Source: Verrucomicrobiota bacterium (GTDB lineage Bacteria; Verrucomicrobiota; Verrucomicrobiia; Opitutales; Opitutaceae). Taken from it: a stretch of DNA of 64,000 nt. A program made the translations under genes and the position numbers. Location of the stretch: assembly GCA_016235555.1 (NCBI GenBank), contig JACRKC010000088.1, forward strand, positions 1 to 64,000, written 5' to 3'. This document shows, piece after piece, positions 8,276-17,918 of this stretch (the first letter of the stretch is position 1; the number at the start of each line of letters is the position of its first letter). The notes beneath the pieces are model-generated. The model saw nothing but the letters and a program-made list of their open reading frames with translations, had not been told where the DNA came from and did no database searches.

Positions 8276-9334
8276 GTGTCGAAAAAAAATCCGTCTGGCT
8301 CCGCCCCGATCCTCCGCTCGACCGCCGAGTTTGCCCGGCACGTGGGCCTCGCCCGCACGACCGTGTCGCGCGTGCTCAACGGCCAGCCCGGCCTCAAACA
8401 GAAAACGATCGAGCGCGTGCAGCGCGCGCTGGCGGAGACCGGCTTCACGCCCAATGCGCACGCGCTGCACCTCAAAGGCAAGCGCACGCAGATGGTGGGC
8501 ATCTGCATGGAGGATCTGTTGACGCCGCCGGCGGTGAAAAAACTGGCCGCGCTCCAGCAGGCGTTGCGCAAGCGGGGCTTCTCGTCGCTGATCGAGGTGT
8601 TCACGCCGGGCATGGGGCGCGAAGTGGTGCGGCATTTCCTCTCGATGCGCGTGGAGGCGGTGGTGTTCATCGGGCACTTCCATCAGGAGGAGATCGAGGC
8701 GCGCATCCTGGAGTTGATGGCGCACGGCACGCCGCATCTCGTGATCGACCAGTTCGGCCTGAAGAACGCCAACACGATTTCGCTCGATCGCGCCGTGGCG
8801 ATGGAAGCGGTGATGAACCATCTGCTCGATCTCGGGCACCGGTCCTTCGGCCTGCTCGGCATCACGCGGGCGCCGACGAGCCGCCACGACCGGCTGACGG
8901 GCATTCACGCGACGCTCAAGGCGCGCGGGCTCGATTTCGATGCGTGCACGCTGACGCTGGATCACCTGCACGAGCGGAACAACGACTTCGACTATGGCCG
9001 CAAACTCGCGGCGAGTTTCCTCGCGCAATCGCGCCGGCCGACCGCGTTGCTCGCGCTCAACGATGCGATCGCGATCGGCGCGCTGCGGGGACTGCACGAG
9101 GCCGACCTGAAGCTGCCCCGCGACCTGTCGGTGGTCGGCTTCAACAACCAGGAGGTCGCCGCGATGACGACGCCGACGCTGACGACGGTGGACCAGAACA
9201 TCGCCGGCACGATCGAGACGGCGGCGGAGGTGCTGCTCTCACAGCTCGGTGCTCCGCCGCGCGCGAAGCCGATCATCCGGCTGATCGAGCCGGCGCTGGT
9301 GGTGCGGGAGTCGACGGGACCGGCGCGCGCTTAG
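8276..9334 (+). CDS. LacI-family transcriptional regulator, second
   Basis: A 352-residue DNA-binding regulator with a GTG start. The helix-turn-helix is at about residues 16-60 (TAEFARHVGLARTTVSRVLN, then a hinge ending TGFTPNAHALHLKGKRTQ). A type 1 periplasmic-binding-fold effector domain follows, with the typical elements NHLLDLGHRSFGLLG, RPTALLALNDAIAIG and LSVVGFNNQEVAAMTTPTLT. It is transcribed divergently from the GH28/TBDR operon across a repeat A element and a palindromic candidate operator, so it is the best candidate for the regulator of that operon. The sugar ligand is not determinable from sequence. Confidence 0.92.
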   Translation: MSKKNPSGSAPILRSTAEFARHVGLARTTVSRVLNGQPGLKQKTIERVQRALAETGFTPNAHALHLKGKRTQMVGICMEDLLTPPAVKKLAALQQALRKRGFSSLIEVFTPGMGREVVRHFLSMRVEAVVFIGHFHQEEIEARILELMAHGTPHLVIDQFGLKNANTISLDRAVAMEAVMNHLLDLGHRSFGLLGITRAPTSRHDRLTGIHATLKARGLDFDACTLTLDHLHERNNDFDYGRKLAASFLAQSRRPTALLALNDAIAIGALRGLHEADLKLPRDLSVVGFNNQEVAAMTTPTLTTVDQNIAGTIETAAEVLLSQLGAPPRAKPIIRLIEPALVVRESTGPARA

Positions 9335-9348
9335 CCGGAAACATTCAG

Positions 9349-9450
9349 TCGGCCGTAGCAGCCGACGTGAGGAGGCTGGAGCAAGGTGAGTCGCGTCAAC
9401 CCGCCTCGTTACCTCGGCGGCTACCACGTTTCGCGAACTTCAACTGCAAC
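9349..9450. repeat. Repeat family F, copy 2
   Basis: GTCGGCCGTAGCAGCCGACG at the left and CACGTTTCGCGAACTTCAAC at the right match the block at 2983-3085. It fills the convergent gap between the LacI gene and the sugar kinase gene. Confidence 0.7.
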
Positions 9451-9459
9451 CTTTACGGC

Positions 9460-10395
9460 TTAGAAGCGCGAGTTCGCCGCGAGCTCTTTGAAGCGGGCGT
9501 CGACCGAGCGGCGGCCGCCGGCGCTGAGGCGGTTCACCGAGAAGCTCTCGACGGTGAGACTCGAGACGGCGGTGGCGTAGGCGACCGCTTTTTTCATGGC
9601 GGCGAAGTCGGTGCGGTTGACCGAAGCGAGGTAGCCGATCATCGCGCCGGCGTAGCTGTCGCCCGCACCGGTCGGATCGATGAACTTGGTCACCGGATAG
9701 GCCGGGATCGCGAAAAAGCCGTCGGGGTGGAAGAGGAGCGAGCCGTGCGCGCCTTTTTTGATGACCACGATGCGCGGTCCCATCCTCCGGAGCTGACGGC
9801 CGGCGAGCACGAGGTTGCGCTGGCCGGTGAAGAGCAGCGACTCGTCCTCGTTGATCACGAAGAGATCGATGCGCTGCATCATGCGCTCGAGTTCGGGACG
9901 CGTGGAGTTGATCCAGTGGTCGAAGGTGTCGGCGAGGACGAAGGGCTTTTTCTTCGCCGCGGCGAACTGGTCGAGCACCTGGTTCTGCAGCGCCGGCATG
10001 ATCGCCCCGAGCATCACGAAGGGCGTGCCGAGCCAGGCGGGGGAGATTTGCGGCGAGAAGGTCTGGAAGACATTGAGGCCGAGTTCGAGGGTGTCGCGGC
10101 CGGCGAAGTTCTCGTGGTATTTGCCGGACCAGAAAAACGTCTTCCCCTCGGGCTCGACCTTGAGGCCGGAGAGATCGATGCCGTGTTTTTGGAGCCGCCG
10201 CCAGAACGGCTTTGGGAAATCGCCGCCCACGACGCCGAGCAGGCGCGTCGGCGCGAAGTAACTCGCGGCGATCGAGGCGTAGGACGCGGCGCCGCCGAGG
10301 AGATTGTCGCTCTGGGCGAGGGGCGTGGCGACGCGATCGATGGCGACGGAGCCGATGATGAGGGCGGGCTGGGCGGAGCGCGGGTAGGCGGACAT
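9460..10395 (-). CDS. PfkB-family carbohydrate kinase
   Basis: A cytoplasmic ATP-dependent sugar or nucleoside kinase of the ribokinase fold, 311 residues. The N-terminal substrate-binding glycine motif (LLGGAASYASIAASYF) and the C-terminal signature with anion hole and catalytic Asp (FIDPTGAGDSYAGAM) are both intact. Its sequence IIGSVAIDRVATPL at the N-terminus is typical of the subgroup that includes bacterial adenosine/inosine-type kinases, but the substrate cannot be fixed. It starts 11 bp after the stop of the DUF6941-like gene on the same strand, so the two are probably co-transcribed. It converges with the LacI gene. Confidence 0.88.
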   Translation of the reverse strand: MSAYPRSAQPALIIGSVAIDRVATPLAQSDNLLGGAASYASIAASYFAPTRLLGVVGGDFPKPFWRRLQKHGIDLSGLKVEPEGKTFFWSGKYHENFAGRDTLELGLNVFQTFSPQISPAWLGTPFVMLGAIMPALQNQVLDQFAAAKKKPFVLADTFDHWINSTRPELERMMQRIDLFVINEDESLLFTGQRNLVLAGRQLRRMGPRIVVIKKGAHGSLLFHPDGFFAIPAYPVTKFIDPTGAGDSYAGAMIGYLASVNRTDFAAMKKAVAYATAVSSLTVESFSVNRLSAGGRRSVDARFKELAANSRF

Positions 10396-10406
10396 GAGGC
10401 TGGAGG

Positions 10407-10790
10407 TTATCCGGTGACGGTGATGCTGGTCGCGAGGATGGGCTCCTCGTCGATCTCGATCACGATGCCGTATTCGCCGGCGGCGGGGAAGGAGAGGTTG
10501 CGGATTTCGTTGATGAGATTGATGCGGTGCAGCGGGCTCGCCGATTCGAACGGACGGTCGAGCAGCGGCTGCGGATCGGCCGGCTCGCGGCCCATCGAAA
10601 TGCGCAGCGTGTGCTGCCCCGGCTGGCAGTCAGTGATGGTGAGAAACCACACCATGAAGGGATGCGTGACCGGAAACTGCCGCGCCTGGATGTTGGAGAA
10701 GATGCCGAGGATCGTGTGCTTGCCGGAGCCGGGGTCGATGTGGACGCCGTCGCAGGTGAGCCAGGCGAGAAGCTGTGGTTTGGAATGCAC
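10407..10790 (-). CDS. DUF6941-like small protein
   Basis: A 127-residue soluble protein with a GTG start. The pattern LLAWLTCDGVHIDPGSGKHT followed by ILGIFSNI, a central FMVWFLTITDC and a C-terminal FPAAGEYGIVIEIDEEPI strand set fits the DUF6941 group, small beta-rich proteins of unknown function common in Planctomycetota, Verrucomicrobiota and other phyla. There is no signal peptide and there are no catalytic residues I can recognise. It lies directly upstream of the PfkB kinase gene in an apparent two-gene operon. The family assignment is from memory of the motif and should be treated as likely rather than certain. Confidence 0.65.
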   Translation of the reverse strand: MHSKPQLLAWLTCDGVHIDPGSGKHTILGIFSNIQARQFPVTHPFMVWFLTITDCQPGQHTLRISMGREPADPQPLLDRPFESASPLHRINLINEIRNLSFPAAGEYGIVIEIDEEPILATSITVTG

Positions 10791-10890
10791 GGCGCGAGCA
10801 GGGCGCGCGGCGCGGCGTGGGGCAAATCATTTTGCAAGGACTTGCCGGCTGGCGGCGCATCTCAGTTTCCTACCGTCCGGTGAGCGCGAC

Positions 10891-10946
10891 GGGAGCGGCG
10901 GTTTTCAACCGCCGGGCTGGGGCGCTTGGAAAAGCGCCCCTCCGCC
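10891..10946. repeat. Repeat family C (inverted orientation)
   Basis: GGAGCGGCGGTTTTCAACCG continues into CCGGGCTGGGGCGCTTGGAA and AAGCGCCCCTCCGC. It contains two adjacent small hairpins. Copies in the opposite orientation are at 13955-14009 and 53573-53626. Confidence 0.7.
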
Positions 10947-10958
10947 TGGCAAGCGTCG

Positions 10959-10983
10959 AATCGCCTGCAAGCAGGCTCCTACC
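10959..10983. repeat. Repeat family K, short
   Basis: AATCGCCTGCAAGCAGGCTC then CTACC, a hairpin with GCCTGC and GCAGGC arms. The identical 25 bp are at 57401-57425, in both cases beside another repeat. Confidence 0.6.
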
Positions 10984-11105
10984 TGTCGTTGGTGCACGCG
11001 CAGTCGCGCGGACCGGCCGGCGGAATCGATTGCGAACCTCGATTCAGGCCGACGGCGCCTTGGTTTTTGCTTGGAGTCGACGCGCGCTCGCGGCTTGGTA
11101 GCGGC

Positions 11106-13004
<1,899 letters not shown>

Positions 13005-13005
<1 letters not shown>

Positions 13006-13064
13006 TTGTAGGTCGGGCTTTACGCCCGACACTCTGAACGTCGGGGATCAACCCCGACCTACGT
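13005..13064. repeat. Repeat family I (stem-loop)
   Basis: GTAGGTCGGGCTTTACGCCC at the left and GGGATCAACCCCGACCTACG at the right form nested hairpins in the 63-bp pyrG-kdsA gap. A related copy is at 29973-30044. Confidence 0.65.
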
Positions 13065-13068
13065 CCCG

Positions 13069-13863
13069 ATGATCTTCGATCCGAAAAAACTTCTCCTCAT
13101 CGCCGGGCCGTGCTCGCTCGAAAACGAGCGCGTGTGCCGCGCGGTCGCCGAGGCACTCGTGTTTCTGCGGCGGACGCGCCCGGAGCTGAACATCGTGTTC
13201 AAGGGCTCGTTCGACAAAGCGAACCGCACCTCCGCGGCCGGCGCGCGCGGCACGGGGCTAGAAGCCGGGTTGGAACTGCTCGCGATGGTCGGGCGGGACT
13301 ACGGTTTTCCGGTGCTGACCGACGTGCACGATGTGTCGCAGATCGGCCCGGTCGCGGAGGTGTGCAACGTGATCCAGATCCCCGCGTTTCTCTGCCGGCA
13401 GACGGATTTGCTCCTCGCGGCGGCGAAGACGGGCCGCGTGGTCAACGTGAAGAAGGGGCAGTTTCTCTCGCCGCAGGAGATGGTCTATGTGACCGGCAAG
13501 CTGCGTGAAGGAAAGGCGAAGGAGATCTGGCAGACGGAGCGGGGCACGACGTTCGGTTACCAGAACCTCGTGGTCGACATGCGTGCTTTTGCGATCATGC
13601 GGCAGAACGGATTTCCGACCGTGTTCGATGCGACGCACGCGGTGCAACTCCCCGGCGCCGGTGGCGGCAAGAGCAGCGGCCAGCGCGAATTCGTCCCGCC
13701 GCTCGCCCGCGCGGCGCTCGCAGCGGGCGCGGATGGGCTGTTCGTCGAGACGCACCCGGATCCGGCGCAGGCGATCAGCGACGGACCGAACATGATTCCG
13801 CTCGCGGAGCTGCCGGCGCTCATCGCGTCGTGTCTCGCGGTGTGGAAGAGTGTGCGCGGGTAG
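13069..13863 (+). CDS. kdsA: 3-deoxy-8-phosphooctulonate synthase (KDO-8-P synthase)
   Basis: Condenses phosphoenolpyruvate with D-arabinose 5-phosphate to KDO 8-phosphate for the lipopolysaccharide core, which indicates a Gram-negative outer membrane. It has 264 residues. Diagnostic elements are [42 protein letters not shown] and [19 protein letters not shown]. The Cys in GPC (residue 15) corresponds to the metal ligand of the metal-dependent class (Aquifex type); the E. coli metal-independent enzyme has Asn there. So this one is predicted to need a divalent metal. Confidence 0.97.
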   Translation: MIFDPKKLLLIAGPCSLENERVCRAVAEALVFLRRTRPELNIVFKGSFDKANRTSAAGARGTGLEAGLELLAMVGRDYGFPVLTDVHDVSQIGPVAEVCNVIQIPAFLCRQTDLLLAAAKTGRVVNVKKGQFLSPQEMVYVTGKLREGKAKEIWQTERGTTFGYQNLVVDMRAFAIMRQNGFPTVFDATHAVQLPGAGGGKSSGQREFVPPLARAALAAGADGLFVETHPDPAQAISDGPNMIPLAELPALIASCLAVWKSVRG

Positions 13864-13870
13864 CGTAACG

Positions 13871-13940
13871 GTGGTGGAGCGCGTTGCCCTCAACGCGCTT
13901 TCGCGACGCACGCCGTAATCCAAGCGCGTTAGGGGCGCTC
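13871..13940. repeat. Repeat family B, copy interrupted by other repeats
   Basis: GGTGGAGCGCGTTGCCCTCA, then ACGCGCTTTCGC...AAGCGCGTTAGG. The matching closing arm, CAGCGCGTTGAGGGCAACGC followed by GCTCCACC, is 250 bp away at 14197-14224. Family C and family A elements lie in between. Other copies are at 39017-39093 (inside a gene) and 60679-60755. Confidence 0.65.
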
Positions 13941-13954
13941 GCATTTTTTTGCAC

Positions 13955-14009
13955 TGCGGAGGGGCGCTTTTCCAAGCGCCCAAGCTCGGCGGTTGAAAAC
14001 CGCCGCTCC
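13955..14009. repeat. Repeat family C
   Basis: GGAGGGGCGCTTTTCCAAGC, GCCCAAGCTCGGCGGTTGAA and AACCGCCGCTCC: two adjacent hairpins, matching 10891-10946 inverted and 53573-53626. Confidence 0.7.
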
Positions 14010-14055
14010 TTCGCTCTGTCCGGACTGCAAGAAACTGAGATACACCCAGCGCGTT

Positions 14056-14199
14056 GGGGTGTGACTCAAACTGATGTCAGTGATTTGTAGCGGCGGTCTA
14101 TGACCGCCGTCGTTGCGCCAAGGGTATTCGTTCGGCGGTCATAGACCGCCGCTACAGCCGAGGCATTCGATAACTGACCTCAGTTTGAGTTACACCCAG
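14056..14199. repeat. Repeat family A nested in a family B/C block
   Basis: The termini TGTGACTCAAACTGATGTCA and TGACCTCAGTTTGAGTTACA enclose the GTAGCGGCGGTCTATGACCG hairpin. It is flanked on both sides by the direct repeat TACACCCAGCGCGTTG, which looks like a target-site or repeat-mediated duplication. Confidence 0.85.
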
Positions 14200-14272
14200 C
14201 GCGTTGAGGGCAACGCGCTCCACCTTGACCGGCGCGCCGGGCGCACCACACTTCGCGGCAATCAAATCCCGC

Positions 14273-14746
14273 ATGGAAACCTTCCACATCGATGTGCCGA
14301 TGCCCTCCATGGGCGCCACCGTGAACGAGCTGACCGTCATCGCGTTGAAGACCCAGCCGGGCGACCGCGTGACCAAGGGCCAGCGCCTGGCCGACCTCGA
14401 GAGCGACAAGTCGGTGTTCGAGTTCGAGTCGCCCTGCGATGGCACCGTCCAGGCCGTGCTGGTCAAGGCCGGCGATGTGGTGGCGGTGGGGACCGCGTTC
14501 CTGCGCGTCGAGACGAGCGATGCTTCGCTGCGTCACCTCGAATCGAAGGGCGGCCCGGCGGCCGCACCGGTGCCGGCGGCGCCGAAACCGGCGGCGGCAC
14601 TCGTGTGGACGCCCCGGGCCACGAAGATGGTGCAGGAAGCCGGCCTCGATCCGGCGGCGATCACGGATATCGCCGCGACAGGTCCCGGCGGACGAGTGTC
14701 CGGGGACGACGTGGCGGCCTACCTGGCAAAGATCGGGAAGGCGTAG
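14273..14746 (+). CDS. Stand-alone lipoyl/biotinyl-domain protein with E3-binding domain
   Basis: A 157-residue acyl-carrier-arm protein. The ATG at 14273 places the lipoyl domain at residues 1-80, with the modified lysine in DLESDKSVFEF (Lys46). An Ala/Pro linker follows, then a peripheral-subunit-binding domain (TPRATKMVQEAGLDPAAITD, GPGGRVSGDDV). The large C-terminal acyltransferase domain of 2-oxoacid dehydrogenase E2 is entirely absent, and the stop codon follows the PSBD directly. It is transcribed ahead of a FabH-like ketosynthase, 164 bp away. It may be a truncated E2, an E3-binding-protein analogue, or a carrier supplying acyl groups for the neighbouring condensing enzyme. The DK sequence context favours lipoyl over biotin modification. 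Confidence 0.82.
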   Translation: METFHIDVPMPSMGATVNELTVIALKTQPGDRVTKGQRLADLESDKSVFEFESPCDGTVQAVLVKAGDVVAVGTAFLRVETSDASLRHLESKGGPAAAPVPAAPKPAAALVWTPRATKMVQEAGLDPAAITDIAATGPGGRVSGDDVAAYLAKIGKA

Positions 14747-14747
14747 C

Positions 14748-14831
14748 GGGTGGGCGGGCACGTCCCGGTGCCCGCATGAGCGGAGCGGCTGTGCCAGTCG
14801 AAATGCGGGCACAGGGACGTGCCCGCCCACC
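14748..14831. repeat. Repeat family G
   Basis: GGGTGGGCGGGCACGTCCCG at the left and GGACGTGCCCGCCCACC at the right, with GTGCCCGCATGAG...AATGCGGGCAC arms inside. A second full copy is at 54621-54704 and a half copy at 3181-3211. Confidence 0.75.
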
Positions 14832-14909
14832 TCGCTTGTCCTCGGTCTTGTTACGCCCTGAAAGCCCGGGCCACAAAAATAAACGCTGGCGGCGGCGCGC
14901 GGTGGCCAT

Positions 14910-15926
14910 TTGAGTGCTGCCCTCCGTTTGAAAACCTCGACCGACACCGTTTGCATCGCAGGCGTGGGCCACGCCGCGCCGTCCACCATCCGCGCCAATA
15001 GCGAGATCCTGAAGGCATTTCCGCATCGCACCGAGGATGAGATGGTGCGGCTGACCGGAATCAAAGAACGGCGCCATGCCGCCGAGCATGAAAGCGCGAC
15101 CGACCTGGCGGTCATCGCCGTGCAGCATGCGCTCGGTCAGGCGAAGATGAGCGTCGAACAGATCGATGGTGTCATCATGGCCACGATTCTGCCTGATCAG
15201 CCCGTGCCGGCGGCGGCGAGCGCGCTCGCGCAGCGCCTGGGCATTCCGCGCGCGCTGGCCTTCGACTTGAATGCAGCCTGCTCGGGCTGGCTCTACGCGC
15301 TTGAGGTCGGCCGGGCGCTGATCAAGGCCGGAACGGCGAAGAACCTGATCGTGGTCACGGCCGAGTTGCTGTCGCGCATCACCAATCCGCAGGATCACGA
15401 AACTGCCTTTCTGTTCGGTGACGGGGCCGGCGCCGCGATTCTGACGACCGGGGAGGGCGGTCATCGCCTTCATCCGATGGGGTTGTCCGGTGACGCCGAT
15501 CAGTTCTGTGCCATCCAGCGGCCGGGCGGCGGCGCGCGCATGCCGTGGCCCGAGGGGGAGGCCGGCGACATCGAGCCGTTTTATCTCCAGATGAATGGCA
15601 CCTCCGTGTTCAAGCACGCGGTCGTCGGCTTCGCGGAGCAGATCGAACAAACGCTGGCGCGGGAGAACCTGAAACCCGAGGACATCGCGTGGGTGGTGCC
15701 GCACCAGGCGAATGCCCGCATCCTCACCGCGGTGAGCAAGCGCGTGGGGATTCCCTACGACAAATTCGTCGTGACGATTTCGAAATACGGCAACACGAGC
15801 GCGGCGAGCGTCTCCATGGCGCTGGGCTGGGCCGCCGAAGAAGGCATCTTCAACGACGGCGACAAGATCATCTTCTGCTCGGTCGGCGCCGGACTGACGT
15901 TTGCGGGTGGCCTACTCGTCTGGTAA
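14910..15926 (+). CDS. 3-oxoacyl-ACP synthase III family protein (FabH-like)
   Basis: A thiolase-fold condensing enzyme that joins an acyl-CoA (or acyl carried by another thioester) to malonyl-ACP. It has about 338 residues from a TTG start; a second TTG at 14928 is possible. The Cys-His-Asn triad is complete: Cys124 in NAACSGWLYAL, His265 in WVVPHQANAR and Asn295 in SKYGNTSAAS. GDGAGAAIL and the GITERR-like GIKERRHA motif (residues 50-57) are present. Its immediate neighbour is a lipoyl/PSBD carrier, which suggests use of an acyl group made by a 2-oxoacid dehydrogenase, for example a branched-chain primer; this is inference. No other fatty-acid genes are adjacent, so this may be a specialised rather than the housekeeping FabH. 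Confidence 0.9.
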   Translation: MSAALRLKTSTDTVCIAGVGHAAPSTIRANSEILKAFPHRTEDEMVRLTGIKERRHAAEHESATDLAVIAVQHALGQAKMSVEQIDGVIMATILPDQPVPAAASALAQRLGIPRALAFDLNAACSGWLYALEVGRALIKAGTAKNLIVVTAELLSRITNPQDHETAFLFGDGAGAAILTTGEGGHRLHPMGLSGDADQFCAIQRPGGGARMPWPEGEAGDIEPFYLQMNGTSVFKHAVVGFAEQIEQTLARENLKPEDIAWVVPHQANARILTAVSKRVGIPYDKFVVTISKYGNTSAASVSMALGWAAEEGIFNDGDKIIFCSVGAGLTFAGGLLVW

Positions 15927-15932
15927 GCGCGG

Positions 15933-16715
15933 TCAACGCGGGCCGGGTTTGGCAGCCGCGGGCGTGGGTTCGCGCAGCCATGCCACGAGCGGGAGATTGA
16001 GACGGCGGATCTCCTGCACGGCGACCTCGGCCACGCGCGTGGCGCCGTGTTCGTTGTAGTGGGTGTCGTCCTTCGCTCCGTTGGGGTAACTGTCGTATTT
16101 CCCCGCGGGGAGATATAGATGCAACGCGATCGAACCTTCGACTCCGAGGCTCTGCTCCAGCGCGGTCGTGCGGTCGAACATCTCCATGAGCGGCACGTGC
16201 TCGCTGACGGCGAGTTCGCGATTCACGAGCACATAGTCCGAGGCGGATTCAGTCCATTGTCCCTTGGGGTCCCAGCGCCGATGGGCGACCTGTGTGGCGA
16301 GGATCGGGGTGGCGCCCTTGGCGCGGATCTCCGCGATGAAACGGAGCAGGTTCCCGCGAAACGTAGTGCGCGGGTCGGTCTTGCGCGCCGGATCGCTGGA
16401 ACTGTCGTTGGTGCCCCAGCACATGATCAGGAAATCGCCGGCGCGGATATCGGCGATGACTTTGGCCCAGTGGCCCTGGTCGATGAAACTTTTGCTGCTG
16501 CGCCCGCTGAGGGCGCGGTTGTCGATTTGCGCCGGGTCCTTGAAAAACTTCGGCAACGTCTGGCCCCAGCCCACCACCGGGCGCGTCGGCGGGAAACTGG
16601 CCATCGTCGAGCCGCCGATGAGATAGAGCTTGGGTCGCGGGGGCTCCGCGGCGCGGCTCCAGCCCACCGTAAACGTGAGACACAATAGCAGGGCCGGGAG
16701 GAGACGGGTTTTCAT
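15933..16715 (-). CDS. Exported SGNH/GDSL esterase (rhamnogalacturonan acetylesterase-like)
   Basis: A secreted carbohydrate esterase predicted to remove acetyl groups from pectin. The ATG at 16715 gives the signal peptide MKTRLLPALLLCLTFTVGW; the mature enzyme has about 240 residues. Block I is YLIGGSTMASFPP (nucleophile Ser in GGS), the Gly block is DNRALSGRSSKSF, the Asn block is MCWGTNDSSSDP, and the C-terminal Asp-His pair is DDTHYNEHGA. This arrangement matches carbohydrate esterase family 12. It is convergent with the FabH gene with a 6-bp gap. It complements the GH28 pectinases about 8 kb upstream even though it is not in their operon. Confidence 0.9.
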   Translation of the reverse strand: MKTRLLPALLLCLTFTVGWSRAAEPPRPKLYLIGGSTMASFPPTRPVVGWGQTLPKFFKDPAQIDNRALSGRSSKSFIDQGHWAKVIADIRAGDFLIMCWGTNDSSSDPARKTDPRTTFRGNLLRFIAEIRAKGATPILATQVAHRRWDPKGQWTESASDYVLVNRELAVSEHVPLMEMFDRTTALEQSLGVEGSIALHLYLPAGKYDSYPNGAKDDTHYNEHGATRVAEVAVQEIRRLNLPLVAWLREPTPAAAKPGPR

Positions 16716-16737
16716 GGTGAACGGGGAGAAACGAGTG

Positions 16738-17010
16738 TCAGGTAGGTCTGCTGCGAGAGCACGGCCTCGGTGGCGTCGAGCAGCACGAAGTCCACTCCGG
16801 CAGACAGCAAGCCTTGGCCAGGGCGAGGTTGGCTTCACCATGGGGGTCGGGGCGCACGGCTATGTGCGGGGCCGGCAGTGAGTTTTCCGGATGGATTGCG
16901 CCGCCGCCCCGGTGGGTGCAGATGCCGCGCGGCGGCATCGTGATCGGCCCGGCGTGGCAGGTCTTCGCGAAAGGCCAACACCGGGCGAAGGGGAGGAGTC
17001 GCATTGGCAA
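16738..17010 (-). pseudogene. Degenerate remnant, possibly glycerophosphodiester phosphodiesterase-like
   Basis: The minus strand encodes a GDPD-like N-terminal motif (GICTHRGGGAIHPENSLPA). The sequence then reads on without family resemblance. In another frame, after 16803, it reads AGVDFVLLDATEAVLSQQTY, a TIM-barrel-like strand expected soon after such a motif. No full-length gene follows; the remnant runs directly into the esterase leader region. I read this as a decayed, frameshifted gene fragment just upstream of the esterase. The alternative is chance similarity of a short GC-rich open frame. The enzyme family is tentative. Confidence 0.35.
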
Positions 17011-17109
17011 CGAAGGGATGGGCGGAGCGCCCGGTTAGGATGAATGCGGGTCAGTAGTCACCGCCGACCCCAAGATTCTTCTGTGAAAGAAAAATGAGAG
17101 TTAGCCCCC

Positions 17110-17138
17110 ATGAAATGATCAAAATTTTTCTCTATATT
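17110..17138 (+). promoter_or_regulatory. Candidate sigma-70-type promoter of the H-NOX cluster
   Basis: ATGAAA (4/6 to TTGACA) and TATATT (5/6 to TATAAT) are separated by 17 bp, in an AT-rich patch (about 17080-17180) that stands out from the GC-rich surroundings. It lies about 44 bp upstream of the regulator start codon. This is a by-eye match, not a scored prediction. Confidence 0.35.
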
Positions 17139-17181
17139 AGTCTTAATATCCCAGCCAGCTGTTTATTCTTTTGTATCCATC

Positions 17182-17826
17182 GTGAACGCTCCTGCCACCA
17201 AAGTAGTCATCATCGACGACCACCCCTTGTTTACGAATGTGCTGAAGGACGTCTTGGCGGAGGATTCGGAGTATGCCGTCGTCGGTGTCGCCCAGAGAGC
17301 CGACGACGCTTTGGAGGTTTGTGCAAAAACCGAGCCGAACTTGGTGCTGGTTGATATCATGATGCCCGGCGTAAGCGGTTTGGAGCTGCTTGTGCGACTG
17401 CGGGAGGTTCATCGCGACACCCTGCTCGTCGCGGTCAGCGGGCTCACGACCAAGGAAGCGATCCACATGGCGTTGTCGATGGGCGCCAATGCCTTTATTC
17501 CGAAAACCACCTCGATCGAGGAGTTGTTACGGGCATTGAAATCGCTGCGCGCCGGAAAGGCGGAACTTACGCCGGAGGAGGCGGCGGCGCTGCGATGGGC
17601 GGTGCGCGAACAGCGCGCGTGGAAAACAGTCCAGTCCGCGGATGTGGAAGTGTTGCGGTTGTTTTCACAAGGCAAGCCGGTCAAAGAGATCGCCGATCAA
17701 ACCGGGCGAACTCCCTCCGCCATCTACAAGACGCTGCACAAGAACAAGCGGCGCTTCGAGGTCCGGACCGACTGGGAGTTGCGCCTCGCTGCGATGCGGC
17801 TGGGGTTGACGGAATGCCGGGAGTGA
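17182..17826 (+). CDS. Response regulator, REC plus NarL/LuxR-type HTH
   Basis: A two-component transcription factor of 214 residues with a GTG start. The receiver domain (residues 5-125) has the acidic pair in VVIIDDHPLF, the phospho-acceptor Asp58 in LVLVDIMMPG and Lys108 in AFIPKTTS. The C-terminal helix-turn-helix (about 150-207) reads DVEVLRLFSQGKPVKEIADQ then TPSAIYKTLHKNKRRF; it resembles the NarL class but is diverged in the recognition helix. It is first in a same-strand run with H-NOX, a heme-associated histidine kinase and a REC-kinase, 92 bp before the H-NOX start. It is therefore the likely DNA-binding output of a nitric-oxide signal. Confidence 0.9.
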   Translation: MNAPATKVVIIDDHPLFTNVLKDVLAEDSEYAVVGVAQRADDALEVCAKTEPNLVLVDIMMPGVSGLELLVRLREVHRDTLLVAVSGLTTKEAIHMALSMGANAFIPKTTSIEELLRALKSLRAGKAELTPEEAAALRWAVREQRAWKTVQSADVEVLRLFSQGKPVKEIADQTGRTPSAIYKTLHKNKRRFEVRTDWELRLAAMRLGLTECRE

Positions 17827-17918
17827 ACCAACCGGCGCACCGATGCTCGATGTTTTCGCTCCGCAATCACGCGCGATGCACCTGCCCCCAACCCCGAACC
17901 AATAAACCCCCTCACCGC

